A stretch of 17,546 nucleotides of DNA, taken from assembly GCA_964524125.1 (NCBI GenBank), contig CAZGBY010000036.1, positions 1 to 17,546 on the forward strand. Direction: 5' to 3'. This DNA comes from CAG-307 sp964524125 (GTDB taxonomy: Bacteria; Bacillota_I; Bacilli_A; Acholeplasmatales; Anaeroplasmataceae). The translations under genes and the position numbers were made by a program. Below the pieces are notes generated by a model. It worked only from the letters and a program-made list of their open reading frames with translations. It ran no database searches and had not been told where the DNA came from. Shown here piece after piece: positions 6,904 to 13,736 of this stretch. Position 1 is the first letter of the stretch. Each line of letters starts with the position of its first letter.

Positions 6904-8262
6904 ATGAGAAAAATATTATCATTTATTATTATAATTTTTATAAGTATTTTAGCCTCATCTTGTGATGAGGCTTCAACTACTTATAATATTAAAACAATTA
7001 AATATGAAGAATCAACTGTTTCTTTCGAAAATCCTGATATAGGATTTTATAATCCTTTATATTATAGTCTAACACAAGATGGTATTACTAATATAAATAA
7101 ATATGATTATTGTTTTAATTATAATTCTTTACTTCATCTTAGAATTGATTTATCAGATTTTAGTTTTTCATCTAATAATAGTAAAGATTTAGAACTTACT
7201 AATAAAGCTTTATCGGATTTAGATACATTATTTAATAATATAAATAATGCATCATCTACAGTTATTTTAAGATTTGCTTATGATAAATTTGAAGGTATTT
7301 CAAATCTCGAACCTAAAATTGAAATAATAGAAAAACATATTAAAAGTTTATGTCCGTTATTTAATAAATACACATCTTGTATAACTGCTATTGAATGTGG
7401 ACTTATTGGCCCTTGGGGTGAAATGCATACAAGTACTTTAGCAAATCAAGATACATATAATAGATTGATTGATGCTTATTTGAATAATACTAATGATATT
7501 TCAATATTATTAAGAAGACCTAAATTTGTATACCAATATTATGGCTATTCAATAGATAATTTAGATACATTTAACGTATCAAATAATCGTTTGGGTGTAT
7601 ATAATGATGGATATTTAGGTTCTAGTACTGATTTAGGTACTTATGATGATAGAGAAAAAGAAACTGATTGGTTAAATAAAATTAATAAATCTTTAAACCT
7701 TAATTATTATGGTGGAGAAGTGACTATTCCAACTAGTGAATATAATATCTTAAATAATGCACAAGATGAAATGTTTAAGTTAGGCTTGTCTTATTTAAAT
7801 AGTAGTTGGAATGATGAAGTTATTAAAAGATGGAAAAATACTAAGTATACTGGCAATGATAAATTATATAAAAAATTATCCGAATATGATTATATTAATA
7901 ACCATTTAGGATATAGATTAGTATGTAATGAATTGAAATATAGTATAACTAATAATTATTTATCTTTAGATTTATTTATTACTAATGTAGGATTTGGTAA
8001 TTTAATAAGAAATAAGAAATTATTTATATTAATAACTAATAAGGATAATAATATAATTATGAAAGAAGAAGTATCTAATTATGATTTATATAATCTAAAT
8101 TATAATTTAAATATAGAATCTTTAGAAAGTAATACTGATTATAATTTATATTTATCACTTTGTGATGACTTTACAAATAGAGCTGTAAGATCTATTAGAT
8201 TTGCAAATGATATTTGGAATAATGATTTAAAAGCTAATTTATTATTAAGCTTTAAATACTAA
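6904..8262 (+). CDS. Lipoprotein with DUF4874 and DUF4832 domains
   Basis: A 452-residue exported lipoprotein. The signal peptide ends in the lipobox LASSC with C20 as lipid attachment site. The start of the mature part, FENPDIGFYNPL (41-52), is the DUF4874 hallmark (usually NPxRGFY). The segment ECGLIGPWGEMH (164-175) is the conserved core of this TIM-barrel-like family, and the C-terminal third (from about 330) is the DUF4832 beta-rich part. Family function is unestablished; the barrel and acidic residues suggest a glycan-related role, which is inference. AGGGAG precedes the ATG, 14 bases after the PAP2 gene, so it is last in the prs operon. A perfect 9-bp inverted repeat covers its lipobox codons. 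A terminator lies at 8377-8402. Confidence 0.8.
   Translation: MRKILSFIIIIFISILASSCDEASTTYNIKTIKYEESTVSFENPDIGFYNPLYYSLTQDGITNINKYDYCFNYNSLLHLRIDLSDFSFSSNNSKDLELTNKALSDLDTLFNNINNASSTVILRFAYDKFEGISNLEPKIEIIEKHIKSLCPLFNKYTSCITAIECGLIGPWGEMHTSTLANQDTYNRLIDAYLNNTNDISILLRRPKFVYQYYGYSIDNLDTFNVSNNRLGVYNDGYLGSSTDLGTYDDREKETDWLNKINKSLNLNYYGGEVTIPTSEYNILNNAQDEMFKLGLSYLNSSWNDEVIKRWKNTKYTGNDKLYKKLSEYDYINNHLGYRLVCNELKYSITNNYLSLDLFITNVGFGNLIRNKKLFILITNKDNNIIMKEEVSNYDLYNLNYNLNIESLESNTDYNLYLSLCDDFTNRAVRSIRFANDIWNNDLKANLLLSFKY
6951..6972. repeat. Perfect inverted repeat over the lipobox codons
   Basis: AGCCTCATC (6951-6959), loop TTGT (6960-6963), GATGAGGCT (6964-6972). A 9-bp perfect stem, GC-rich against its surroundings, starting 48 bases into the lipoprotein gene. 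No U-run follows on either strand, so it is not a standard terminator. Confidence 0.7.
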
Positions 8263-8376
8263 ATTATAAAACTTTTGGGAAAAAGTATAATAGATATATT
8301 TGAAAGAAATAACACTCGTTATATTGATATTATAAAGTTTATAAATATTAAACAAATTTAATAATATTGTTAAAAT

Positions 8377-8402
8377 AGCCTAGGATTATTCTAGGCTTTT
8401 TT
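8377..8402 (+). terminator. Rho-independent terminator of the prs-pth-PAP2-lipoprotein operon
   Basis: AGCCTAG (8377-8383), 7-base loop, CTAGGCT (8391-8397), followed by a T-run to 8402. It lies 115 bases after the lipoprotein stop. The stretch 8263-8376 between them holds no convincing gene. Confidence 0.88.
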
Positions 8403-8430
8403 GTAGAAATTTATAAATTTTCTTTTAAAA

Positions 8431-8457
8431 ATAAAAAAACAACCCTACAAGGTTGTT
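8431..8457 (-). terminator. Rho-independent terminator of trnQ
   Basis: On the minus strand AACAACC, a 6-base loop and GGTTGTT (plus positions 8457-8438), then a run of seven T. It faces the plus-strand terminator at 8377-8402. Confidence 0.85.
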
Positions 8458-8467
8458 AAAATCAGAT

Positions 8468-8542
8468 TGGCAGGACTAGAAAGATTCGAACTTTCGCATG
8501 AGGGAGTCAAAGTCCCTTGCCTTACCGCTTGGCTATAGTCCT
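8468..8542 (-). tRNA. trnQ: tRNA-Gln (anticodon UUG)
   Basis: The minus strand folds as a 75-nt tRNA with encoded CCA. Acceptor stem AGGACTA pairs with TAGTCCT; the D arm is GCC-AAGCGGTAA-GGC; the anticodon stem AGGGA/TCCCT encloses loop CTTTGAC with anticodon TTG; the variable loop is CATGC; the T arm is GAAAG-TTCGAAT-CTTTC. The discriminator is G. The D loop and anticodon arm match Firmicute tRNA-Gln. It is the only minus-strand gene in the window. Confidence 0.96.
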
Positions 8543-8560
8543 AGGTTTGAATGCTTTTAT

Positions 8561-8589
8561 ATTATATCTTATATTAAATGAAATTGCAA
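8561..8589 (-). promoter_or_regulatory. Sigma-A promoter of trnQ
   Basis: On the minus strand TTGCAA (plus 8589-8584), 17-base spacer, TATAAT (plus 8566-8561), about 18 bases before the mature tRNA 5' end. Confidence 0.75.
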
Positions 8590-8649
8590 TACTTTATTTT
8601 ATTTTTTTGCAAAAAATAAATAAAATTTATAGATTTATCAAATAAAAAG

Positions 8650-8658
8650 TGATATACT
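8650..8658 (+). promoter_or_regulatory. Extended -10 promoter for the DHH gene pair
   Basis: TGATATACT: an extended -10 (TG-N-TATACT) at 8650-8658 with no good -35. The GAGGTG site starts six bases further on (8664), implying a leader of about 13 nt. Confidence 0.5.
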
Positions 8659-8677
8659 ACTATGAGGTGTACTTATT

Positions 8678-9649
8678 ATGAAAAAACTATACAAACAATT
8701 ATTAAAAGATATAAAAAATTATAATACTATTATTATTCATAGGCATTCAAGACCAGATGGAGATGCACTTGGTTCTCAACTGGGTTTAAAATATGCTTTA
8801 CAAGATAATTTTCCAAATAAGGAAATCTATGCTGTTGGTGATATAACAGAAAGATTATCATTTATTGGTCCAATGGATATTGTAGATGATACAAAGTATA
8901 GAGGTGCTTTAGTCATCATATGTGATGTAGCTGTATCTTATATGATTTCAGATGAAAGATATAAATTTGCTGATAAGGTATGGATTATTGATCATCATAA
9001 AAATATATCAGATATTGAACAAAATAACTTGATTATTGATTCGCATGCATCTGCTGCATGTGAGGTTATAACAGATATGTTATTTACTTTAAAATTAAGA
9101 GTTTCTAAAGAATCTGCTAAATGTTTATTTACAGGACTTGTTACTGATAGTGGAAGATTCCAATATTCAGATACAAGACCAAAATCATTAATGATCGGTG
9201 CTTTCTTACTTGGAAAAGGAATAGACGCTCAATCTATATATGATAAACTTTATGTAGAGACAATGGAATCAAAAAAATTAAAAGCTCAATTTACTGAAAA
9301 AATGAAACTTACTGATAAAAATGTTGCTTATATAATTAATACTAAAGAAGATATGGAAAAACTAGGGGTAGATTTTAATACAGTATCTCGTGGTATGGTA
9401 AATGTAATGGCTGGCATTGAAGGTATTAATATTTGGGCAAATTTTACTTATGATAGTGAAAAAGATAAAGTAATTTGTGAATTTAGAAGTAGAGGAATAA
9501 CTATTGTTGATGTAGCTAAGAAGTATAATGGTGGAGGACACGACCAAGCTTGTGGTGCCACACTTGATTCATTTGCTGATGTAAATAATGTACTTGCTGA
9601 TTTTGATATAAAAATGGAGGAATATTTAAATGGAATTAATTCTAAATAA
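8678..9649 (+). CDS. DHH/DHHA1 phosphoesterase, NrnA/MgpA-like, first of a tandem pair
   Basis: A 323-residue cytosolic protein with an N-terminal DHH domain (HRHSRPDGDALGS, 21-33, with D27 and D29; D83; IIDHH with D105-H106-H107; VTDSGRF with D157) and a C-terminal DHHA1 domain (FRSRG at about 269 and GGGHDQACGA, 285-294). NrnA-type enzymes degrade short oligoribonucleotides and 3'-phosphoadenosine phosphate, and some cleave cyclic dinucleotide products. All metal ligands are present. After D83 the family usually has an Arg within a D-x-A-x3-R pattern, as in the next gene; here that position is Met (DVAVSYMI). GAGGTG at 8664-8669 serves the ATG. The gene overlaps its paralogue by 20 bases, so they are co-expressed. 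Which biochemical activity each copy has is unknown. Confidence 0.88.
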   Translation: MKKLYKQLLKDIKNYNTIIIHRHSRPDGDALGSQLGLKYALQDNFPNKEIYAVGDITERLSFIGPMDIVDDTKYRGALVIICDVAVSYMISDERYKFADKVWIIDHHKNISDIEQNNLIIDSHASAACEVITDMLFTLKLRVSKESAKCLFTGLVTDSGRFQYSDTRPKSLMIGAFLLGKGIDAQSIYDKLYVETMESKKLKAQFTEKMKLTDKNVAYIINTKEDMEKLGVDFNTVSRGMVNVMAGIEGINIWANFTYDSEKDKVICEFRSRGITIVDVAKKYNGGGHDQACGATLDSFADVNNVLADFDIKMEEYLNGINSK

Positions 9650-10577
9650 AATTAAAGAATATAGTACAATTATAATTCACGGTCATAGGAGACCAGATGG
9701 AGATTGTTACGGAAGTCAATTTGGACTTAAACATGCACTTCTAGCTACATATCCAGAAAAGAATGTTTATGTAGTTGGTGAAGAATGCGATTATTGTTCA
9801 TTTTTAGGAAAAATGGATGAAATATCAGATGATATGTATAAGGGTGCTTTAGCTATTTGTGTTGACTGTGCTTCTTTAGATAGATTATCTGATCAAAGAC
9901 ATAGTTTAGCAGATTATATAATTAAAATTGATCATCATATCGCTGTAGATAATTATGGAAATTATCAATATGTTGAAGAAGAAGCTCCTGCTTGTACACA
10001 AATCATTACTGATTTAATTATTAAAGGAAATTTAACAATGACTAAGGAAGCGGCTTTTGCTTTATATACAGGTCTTGTAACTGATACAAGAAGATTCAGA
10101 TTTGATAGTGTTGTTTCTCATACATTTGATGTTGCATCATATTTATTAAATTATGGAGTTAATCCAAGTGAACTTGATAATTACTTAAGTGTTGAAACTC
10201 TTAATACATTAAAATTAAAAGGTTATGTACTTTCTAATTTCCAAATGACAGAAGAAGGTTTTGCATATATCAAAATTACAAGAGATATAGTCAAACAATT
10301 TAATGTTTCAGATGAAGAAGCTTCTAATCAAGTTGGTACTATTTCAACTATAGAAGGATGTCCAGTATGGGCACTTATTATGGAATATCCAGATGATGAA
10401 ATTAGAATTAGATTAAGAAGTAGAGGCCCTGTAATAAATACTTTAGCTGAAGAATACCAAGGTGGAGGACATGCTAAGGCTTCTGGTGCTAAATTAAATG
10501 ATTGGTCAGAACTTGATGGTTTTGTAAAGAAAGCTTCTTTAATAGTTAAAGAATATAAAGAAAGCTTAACTGAATAA
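9630..10577 (+). CDS. DHH/DHHA1 phosphoesterase, NrnA/MgpA-like, second of a tandem pair
   Basis: A 315-residue paralogue of the preceding protein, with the same domain order: HGHRRPDGDCYGS (17-29; D23, D25), VDCASLDRL with D79 and the conserved Arg, KIDHH with D101-H102-H103, VTDTRRF (D152), RLRSRG and GGGHAKASGA (278-287). The start lies inside the first gene with GGAGG at 9616-9620, so translation is coupled. It is the more canonical of the two by the Arg position. The pair probably arose by tandem duplication and has diverged widely in the C-terminal substrate-binding domain. A weak hairpin at 10591-10619 follows. Confidence 0.88.
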   Translation: MELILNKIKEYSTIIIHGHRRPDGDCYGSQFGLKHALLATYPEKNVYVVGEECDYCSFLGKMDEISDDMYKGALAICVDCASLDRLSDQRHSLADYIIKIDHHIAVDNYGNYQYVEEEAPACTQIITDLIIKGNLTMTKEAAFALYTGLVTDTRRFRFDSVVSHTFDVASYLLNYGVNPSELDNYLSVETLNTLKLKGYVLSNFQMTEEGFAYIKITRDIVKQFNVSDEEASNQVGTISTIEGCPVWALIMEYPDDEIRIRLRSRGPVINTLAEEYQGGGHAKASGAKLNDWSELDGFVKKASLIVKEYKESLTE

Positions 10578-10590
10578 TTTATATAAATAT

Positions 10591-10619
10591 ATGGGAATGA
10601 CAGTTTTAGTTGTTTCCAT
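10591..10619 (+). terminator. Possible weak terminator after the DHH pair
   Basis: ATGG..AA..ACA pairs with TGTTTCCAT around a GTTTTAGT loop, with bulges. The following stretch is T-rich but interrupted, so this is a weak candidate only. Confidence 0.3.
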
Positions 10620-10652
10620 TATTTAATTTATAAATTTATTTATAATATTTAA

Positions 10653-10681
10653 TTGCAATAATTTTTGTTAAAATGTATACT
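10653..10681 (+). promoter_or_regulatory. Sigma-A promoter of the tatD-protease operon
   Basis: TTGCAA (10653-10658), 17-base spacer, TATACT (10676-10681). Start expected near 10688, leader about 26 nt with GGTGAT at 10705-10710. Confidence 0.75.
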
Positions 10682-10713
10682 ATCATAAATGATTAAAATA
10701 AGATGGTGATAAA

Positions 10714-11496
10714 ATGATATTTGAAACACATTCGCATATGTTTAGTGAAGAATTTGACTTAGATAGAAAAGATTGTTTGCAAAGATGTGATGGGCTAAAT
10801 ATGAAAATAATGTTTGTAGGATATTCTCATATAGGTAATCAGAAGGCTTATGAAATATCAAAGTTAAGTGACAATTATTATTCTTCTTGTGGTATTCATC
10901 CAGATCAAGCTAGTAGTAATTACAAAGAAGATATAATTAAATTAAAAGAATTTATAAAAAATCATAAAGTGTATGCTGTTGGTGAAATTGGTCTAGATTA
11001 TCATTATCCTGATGGACCTTTAAAAGAGTATCAAATTCCATTATTTGAAGAACAATTAAAAATTGCGTATGAATTAAATCTTCCAGTTATTATACATACA
11101 AGAGATGCTTGGCAAGATACATATGATATTTTAAAACCTTATTCTCATAAATTAAATATTATATTACATTGTTATAGTGGTTCTTTAGAAATGGCAAGAG
11201 AATTTATAAAAATGGGGTTTTATATTGCAATAGGTGGAGCTGTTACATTTAAAAATTCGAAAGAAATTAAAAGAGTTGTAGAATATATTGATATGAATTA
11301 TATGTTAATTGAAACAGATTGTCCATATATTACACCTCATCCTTTTAGAGGTCGACGTAATGAAAGTTCATATATTACATATACTATAGAAGCCATTGCA
11401 AATATAAGAGGATTATCTATTAATGAAGTAGAAAATATTACTTATAATAATGCAATAAAAGCTTTTAAATTGGAGGATTTACATGAAAAAGAATAA
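10714..11496 (+). CDS. tatD: TatD-family metal-dependent deoxyribonuclease
   Basis: A 260-residue TIM-barrel metallohydrolase. Ligands are all in place: H6 and H8 in ETHSHMF, E91 in GEIGLDYHY, H128 in VIIHTRDAW, H152 in LHCYSG, and D202 in ETDCPYITPHPFRG. The usual Asp at the DTHxH start is Glu here (E4). Family members are 3'-5' DNA exonucleases or DNA-repair and quality-control nucleases. In B. subtilis tatD/yabD sits just upstream of the rnmV-ksgA cluster; here it lies about 7 kb downstream of it and leads an operon with two secreted protease-like genes. It overlaps the next gene by 14 bases. Confidence 0.93.
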   Translation: MIFETHSHMFSEEFDLDRKDCLQRCDGLNMKIMFVGYSHIGNQKAYEISKLSDNYYSSCGIHPDQASSNYKEDIIKLKEFIKNHKVYAVGEIGLDYHYPDGPLKEYQIPLFEEQLKIAYELNLPVIIHTRDAWQDTYDILKPYSHKLNIILHCYSGSLEMAREFIKMGFYIAIGGAVTFKNSKEIKRVVEYIDMNYMLIETDCPYITPHPFRGRRNESSYITYTIEAIANIRGLSINEVENITYNNAIKAFKLEDLHEKE

Positions 11497-12271
11497 TAAA
11501 TTAATAATTATGATTATCTTTGTATTACTTATTTTAACTAGTTGCGATTTAATGAATGTAAACAATACATCATATACAAAAGACGTTGATTCTACTGTTA
11601 TACAAATAAATAATTCAATAAGTGATGTAATATCAAAAGTGGATTCATCTTGTTGTGGAGTATACGTGTCTAATAACAGTCAAGCATCAACTGGTTCAGC
11701 ATTCATATTTAAAAAAGAAGGAATTAAATATTATGCTATTACTAATTATCATGTAATTTCTTTGGGATATACTAATTCATATTTTTCGGGCACTGTAGAA
11801 GTTTATGTAAATAACAAGACATATATTAAGGCTAAAGTAGAAGGTATTAATCCAAATAAGGATTTAGCTTGTCTTTCTTTTGAGGCTAATGATAAATATA
11901 ATATAAAATATACGCCTATATCTGATAATGAAATTTTAATTACACCAGGAGAAACTGTTATAGCTATTGGATGTCCTTTAGGACTTACTAATTTCAATAC
12001 TGTTACGACTGGGGTTGTGTCTAGAGGATTATATGATTTATCTTTTACTACAGAATTAAATACTAAAAGTACTGTAGAAGTAGTTCAACATGATGCGGCT
12101 ATAAATTCTGGAAATAGTGGAGGAGCATTATTTAATATTAATGGTGATTTAATAGGTATCAATTTTGAAAAAACTACTATGTCGTCTTCTGGAATTGTAG
12201 TTGAAGGAATGGGTTATGCAATAAGTTTAAATGAAGTTAAAAAATTTTTAAGTACTAATAATTTAGAATAG
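11483..12271 (+). CDS. Trypsin-like (S1C/HtrA-type) serine protease lipoprotein, no PDZ domain
   Basis: A 262-residue exported lipoprotein. The signal peptide ends in LTSC with C21 lipidated, then a linker and an HtrA-like chymotrypsin fold. The triad is intact: H90 in ITNYHVI, D127 in NPNKDLACL, S212 in INSGNSGGALFN, with an intact oxyanion loop. Other HtrA landmarks are IAIGCPLG and TTGVVSRG. HtrA proteins degrade misfolded extracytoplasmic proteins and normally carry one or two PDZ domains; this one ends right after the protease domain. GGAGG at 11472-11476 precedes the ATG. The next gene encodes a related protein with a dead active site and a PDZ domain, so the two may work together on the outer face of the membrane. 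Confidence 0.9.
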   Translation: MKKNNKLIIMIIFVLLILTSCDLMNVNNTSYTKDVDSTVIQINNSISDVISKVDSSCCGVYVSNNSQASTGSAFIFKKEGIKYYAITNYHVISLGYTNSYFSGTVEVYVNNKTYIKAKVEGINPNKDLACLSFEANDKYNIKYTPISDNEILITPGETVIAIGCPLGLTNFNTVTTGVVSRGLYDLSFTTELNTKSTVEVVQHDAAINSGNSGGALFNINGDLIGINFEKTTMSSSGIVVEGMGYAISLNEVKKFLSTNNLE

Positions 12272-12282
12272 AGGTGCTTGTT

Positions 12283-13341
12283 TTGAAAAAAATATATTTA
12301 ATAATTAGTTTATTAATAATTAGTTTACTTACCTCTTGTAATAGTAGTACTACTATAGTAGGTATTGATATAGTTTATTATGATAATTTAAATGAAGTGA
12401 TTGATTATAAAGGTATTAATTCAAGTTGTGCACTATATAATAATAAAACTAAAGATACTTATTCAGGAGTAGTAATTGAAAAAGAAGATGATAATTATTA
12501 TATAATTAGTAGTGCATATTTAGGAGAGATTGATGATAAAGTTATATTTTATAGTTCTGAGTTTAAAATTGATGGTGGATTGATTATAGGAGTTGATAGT
12601 AAGAACGGATTGTCTCTCATTAAACTTAATACTAATTATGAATTAAATTGTATAAATATAGCCTCAAGTATTACAAAGGGTGAAAGCATATATTCTGTTT
12701 CAACACCTTTAGGCATAAATAACGATGATAGTAGAGTTAATCAAATAAATAAAGGTATTATATCGCGAATAGATAGTTATTATATTAATATAGATTGTTC
12801 ATTAAATGAAAGCTCTTATGGTTGTGGGATATATAATAACATAGGTAATTTAGTTGGTATAATGATTGATAAAGTATATTCAGACACATTGAATTCTTTA
12901 TATGTTCAAGGTATGAGTTATGCTATATATACTGATTATTTATTAAAATCTTATGAGGATATGAAGAAATATGGAGATATTACAAGACCACAATTTGGTA
13001 TTACTGTAATGGAATATCATAAAACTATAATTGATATTTATACATCACTTTATCCAGAAGAAGGATATGAAAATTTAAAGGCACCTTCAGATGAAAGAAC
13101 ATATGTAATAATAAAAGAAGTTGTAGAAGATAGTAATGCATATAATATATTAAATAGTGGTGATATAATTCTAACTGTTAATAATAAAGATATATATCAT
13201 ACTAATGATATATCTAGTATAATTAATTTTTCAAATATAAATGATACAGTAAATATAAACATATTAAGATATGATGATTTATCATCTGATTTTATTGAAT
13301 ACACTTACAATATTTGTTTATTAAAAAATAACCAAAATTAA
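12283..13341 (+). CDS. Catalytically dead HtrA-like lipoprotein with C-terminal PDZ domain
   Basis: A 352-residue lipoprotein: signal peptide with lipobox LLTSC (C19), a trypsin-like domain (about 45-225) and a PDZ domain (about 235-345, with the NSGDIILTVNNKDI core). Aligned with the preceding protease, all three triad residues are replaced: H90 to Y79 (IISSAYL), D127 to G109 (SKNGLSL), S212 to Y179 (NESSYGCG). The oxyanion GNSGG is lost, while fold markers such as VSTPLG, NLVGI and QGMSYAI stay. The frame is open and well formed, so it is a pseudoenzyme rather than a decayed gene. I start at TTG 12283, 6 nt after GAGGTG (12271-12276); an in-frame GTG at 12274 is part of that ribosome site. 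Confidence 0.85.
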   Translation: MKKIYLIISLLIISLLTSCNSSTTIVGIDIVYYDNLNEVIDYKGINSSCALYNNKTKDTYSGVVIEKEDDNYYIISSAYLGEIDDKVIFYSSEFKIDGGLIIGVDSKNGLSLIKLNTNYELNCINIASSITKGESIYSVSTPLGINNDDSRVNQINKGIISRIDSYYINIDCSLNESSYGCGIYNNIGNLVGIMIDKVYSDTLNSLYVQGMSYAIYTDYLLKSYEDMKKYGDITRPQFGITVMEYHKTIIDIYTSLYPEEGYENLKAPSDERTYVIIKEVVEDSNAYNILNSGDIILTVNNKDIYHTNDISSIINFSNINDTVNINILRYDDLSSDFIEYTYNICLLKNNQN

Positions 13342-13358
13342 GTTTATTGCATAAAATA
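13330..13358 (+). promoter_or_regulatory. Sigma-K-like promoter of the YjcZ-like ORF
   Basis: AACC at 13330-13333 (mACm) and GCATAAAATA at 13349-13358 (gCATAnnnTA), with 17 bases between the AC and CATA, match the B. subtilis sigma-K consensus. The GAGGTG site starts five bases after the element. No sigma-A hexamers are seen at this position. Sigma-E recognises a similar -10, so it could be the user. Confidence 0.5.
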
Positions 13359-13373
13359 TATCGAGGTGAAACT

Positions 13374-13490
13374 TTGGGAAATACTTGTTGTTCTAATACA
13401 AGTCAAACTAATAATTCTACAGGCGGAGGATTCGCATTTATTTTAGTATTATTTATATTAGTAATTTTAGTCGGAGCGGCTTGGATGTAA
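13374..13490 (+). CDS. YjcZ-family-like small sporulation protein (38 codons, TTG start)
   Basis: A 38-residue ORF with a clear GAGGTG ribosome site (13363-13368) 5 nt before TTG. The N-terminus is polar with a Cys pair (NTCCSNTSQ). Then comes GGGFAFILVLFILVILVGAA, a single membrane segment ending in Trp-Met. Glycines followed by 'FAxIxVLFILLIIVGAA' is the signature of the YjcZ/YosA-type small hydrophobic sporulation proteins of Bacilli, spore membrane or coat components of unknown role. Typical members begin with a Gly/Tyr-rich stretch; this one has a Ser/Thr/Asn/Cys stretch instead. It has its own putative sigma-K-like promoter and a terminator right after the stop. Short, but ribosome site, motif, promoter and terminator all agree. 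Confidence 0.82.
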   Translation: MGNTCCSNTSQTNNSTGGGFAFILVLFILVILVGAAWM

Positions 13491-13515
13491 AGAAGGAAAA
13501 AATACCTTCTTTTTT
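13489..13515 (+). terminator. Rho-independent terminator after the YjcZ-like ORF
   Basis: AAAGAAGG (13489-13496), 8-base loop, CCTTCTTT (13505-13512) and a T-run. It starts at the stop codon and also ends the tatD transcript. The next 175 bases are AT-rich and show no gene until the prmC promoter. Confidence 0.85.
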
Positions 13516-13690
13516 TCTTTTATATTAATTTTTGATAAATATTACGTATCTATTTATAACAATCATCTTATTTAAAAATAATGTATTATTTTATTTATTA
13601 TCATTTTTAATATATGAGTATATTTTGTATAAATAAATATATAAATTAAGAAATATATCCAAATTTTGAGTTGTTTTTACATAGAAATTA

Positions 13691-13719
13691 TTTCAATTTT
13701 TTAATAAGTTATGTATAAT
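13691..13719 (+). promoter_or_regulatory. Sigma-A promoter of prmC-tsaC
   Basis: TTTCAA (13691-13696), 17-base spacer, TATAAT (13714-13719). Start expected near 13726, leaving a leader of about 11 nt before ATG 13737. Confidence 0.65.
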
Positions 13720-13736
13720 TACTTTTGGTGATAAAT

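Noticed and set aside
8263..8376. Possible small RNA: TATAAT at 8286-8291, a short ACTTTT/AAAAGT hairpin and a terminator at 8377-8402
   Set aside because: No acceptable -35 at 16-18 bases and no recognisable RNA family. TATAAT occurs often by chance in DNA this AT-rich.
12283..13341. The PDZ gene as a decaying pseudogene
   Set aside because: The frame is intact, with lipobox, fold markers and PDZ all kept. Loss of exactly the three catalytic residues in an otherwise sound protein fits a pseudoenzyme better than decay.
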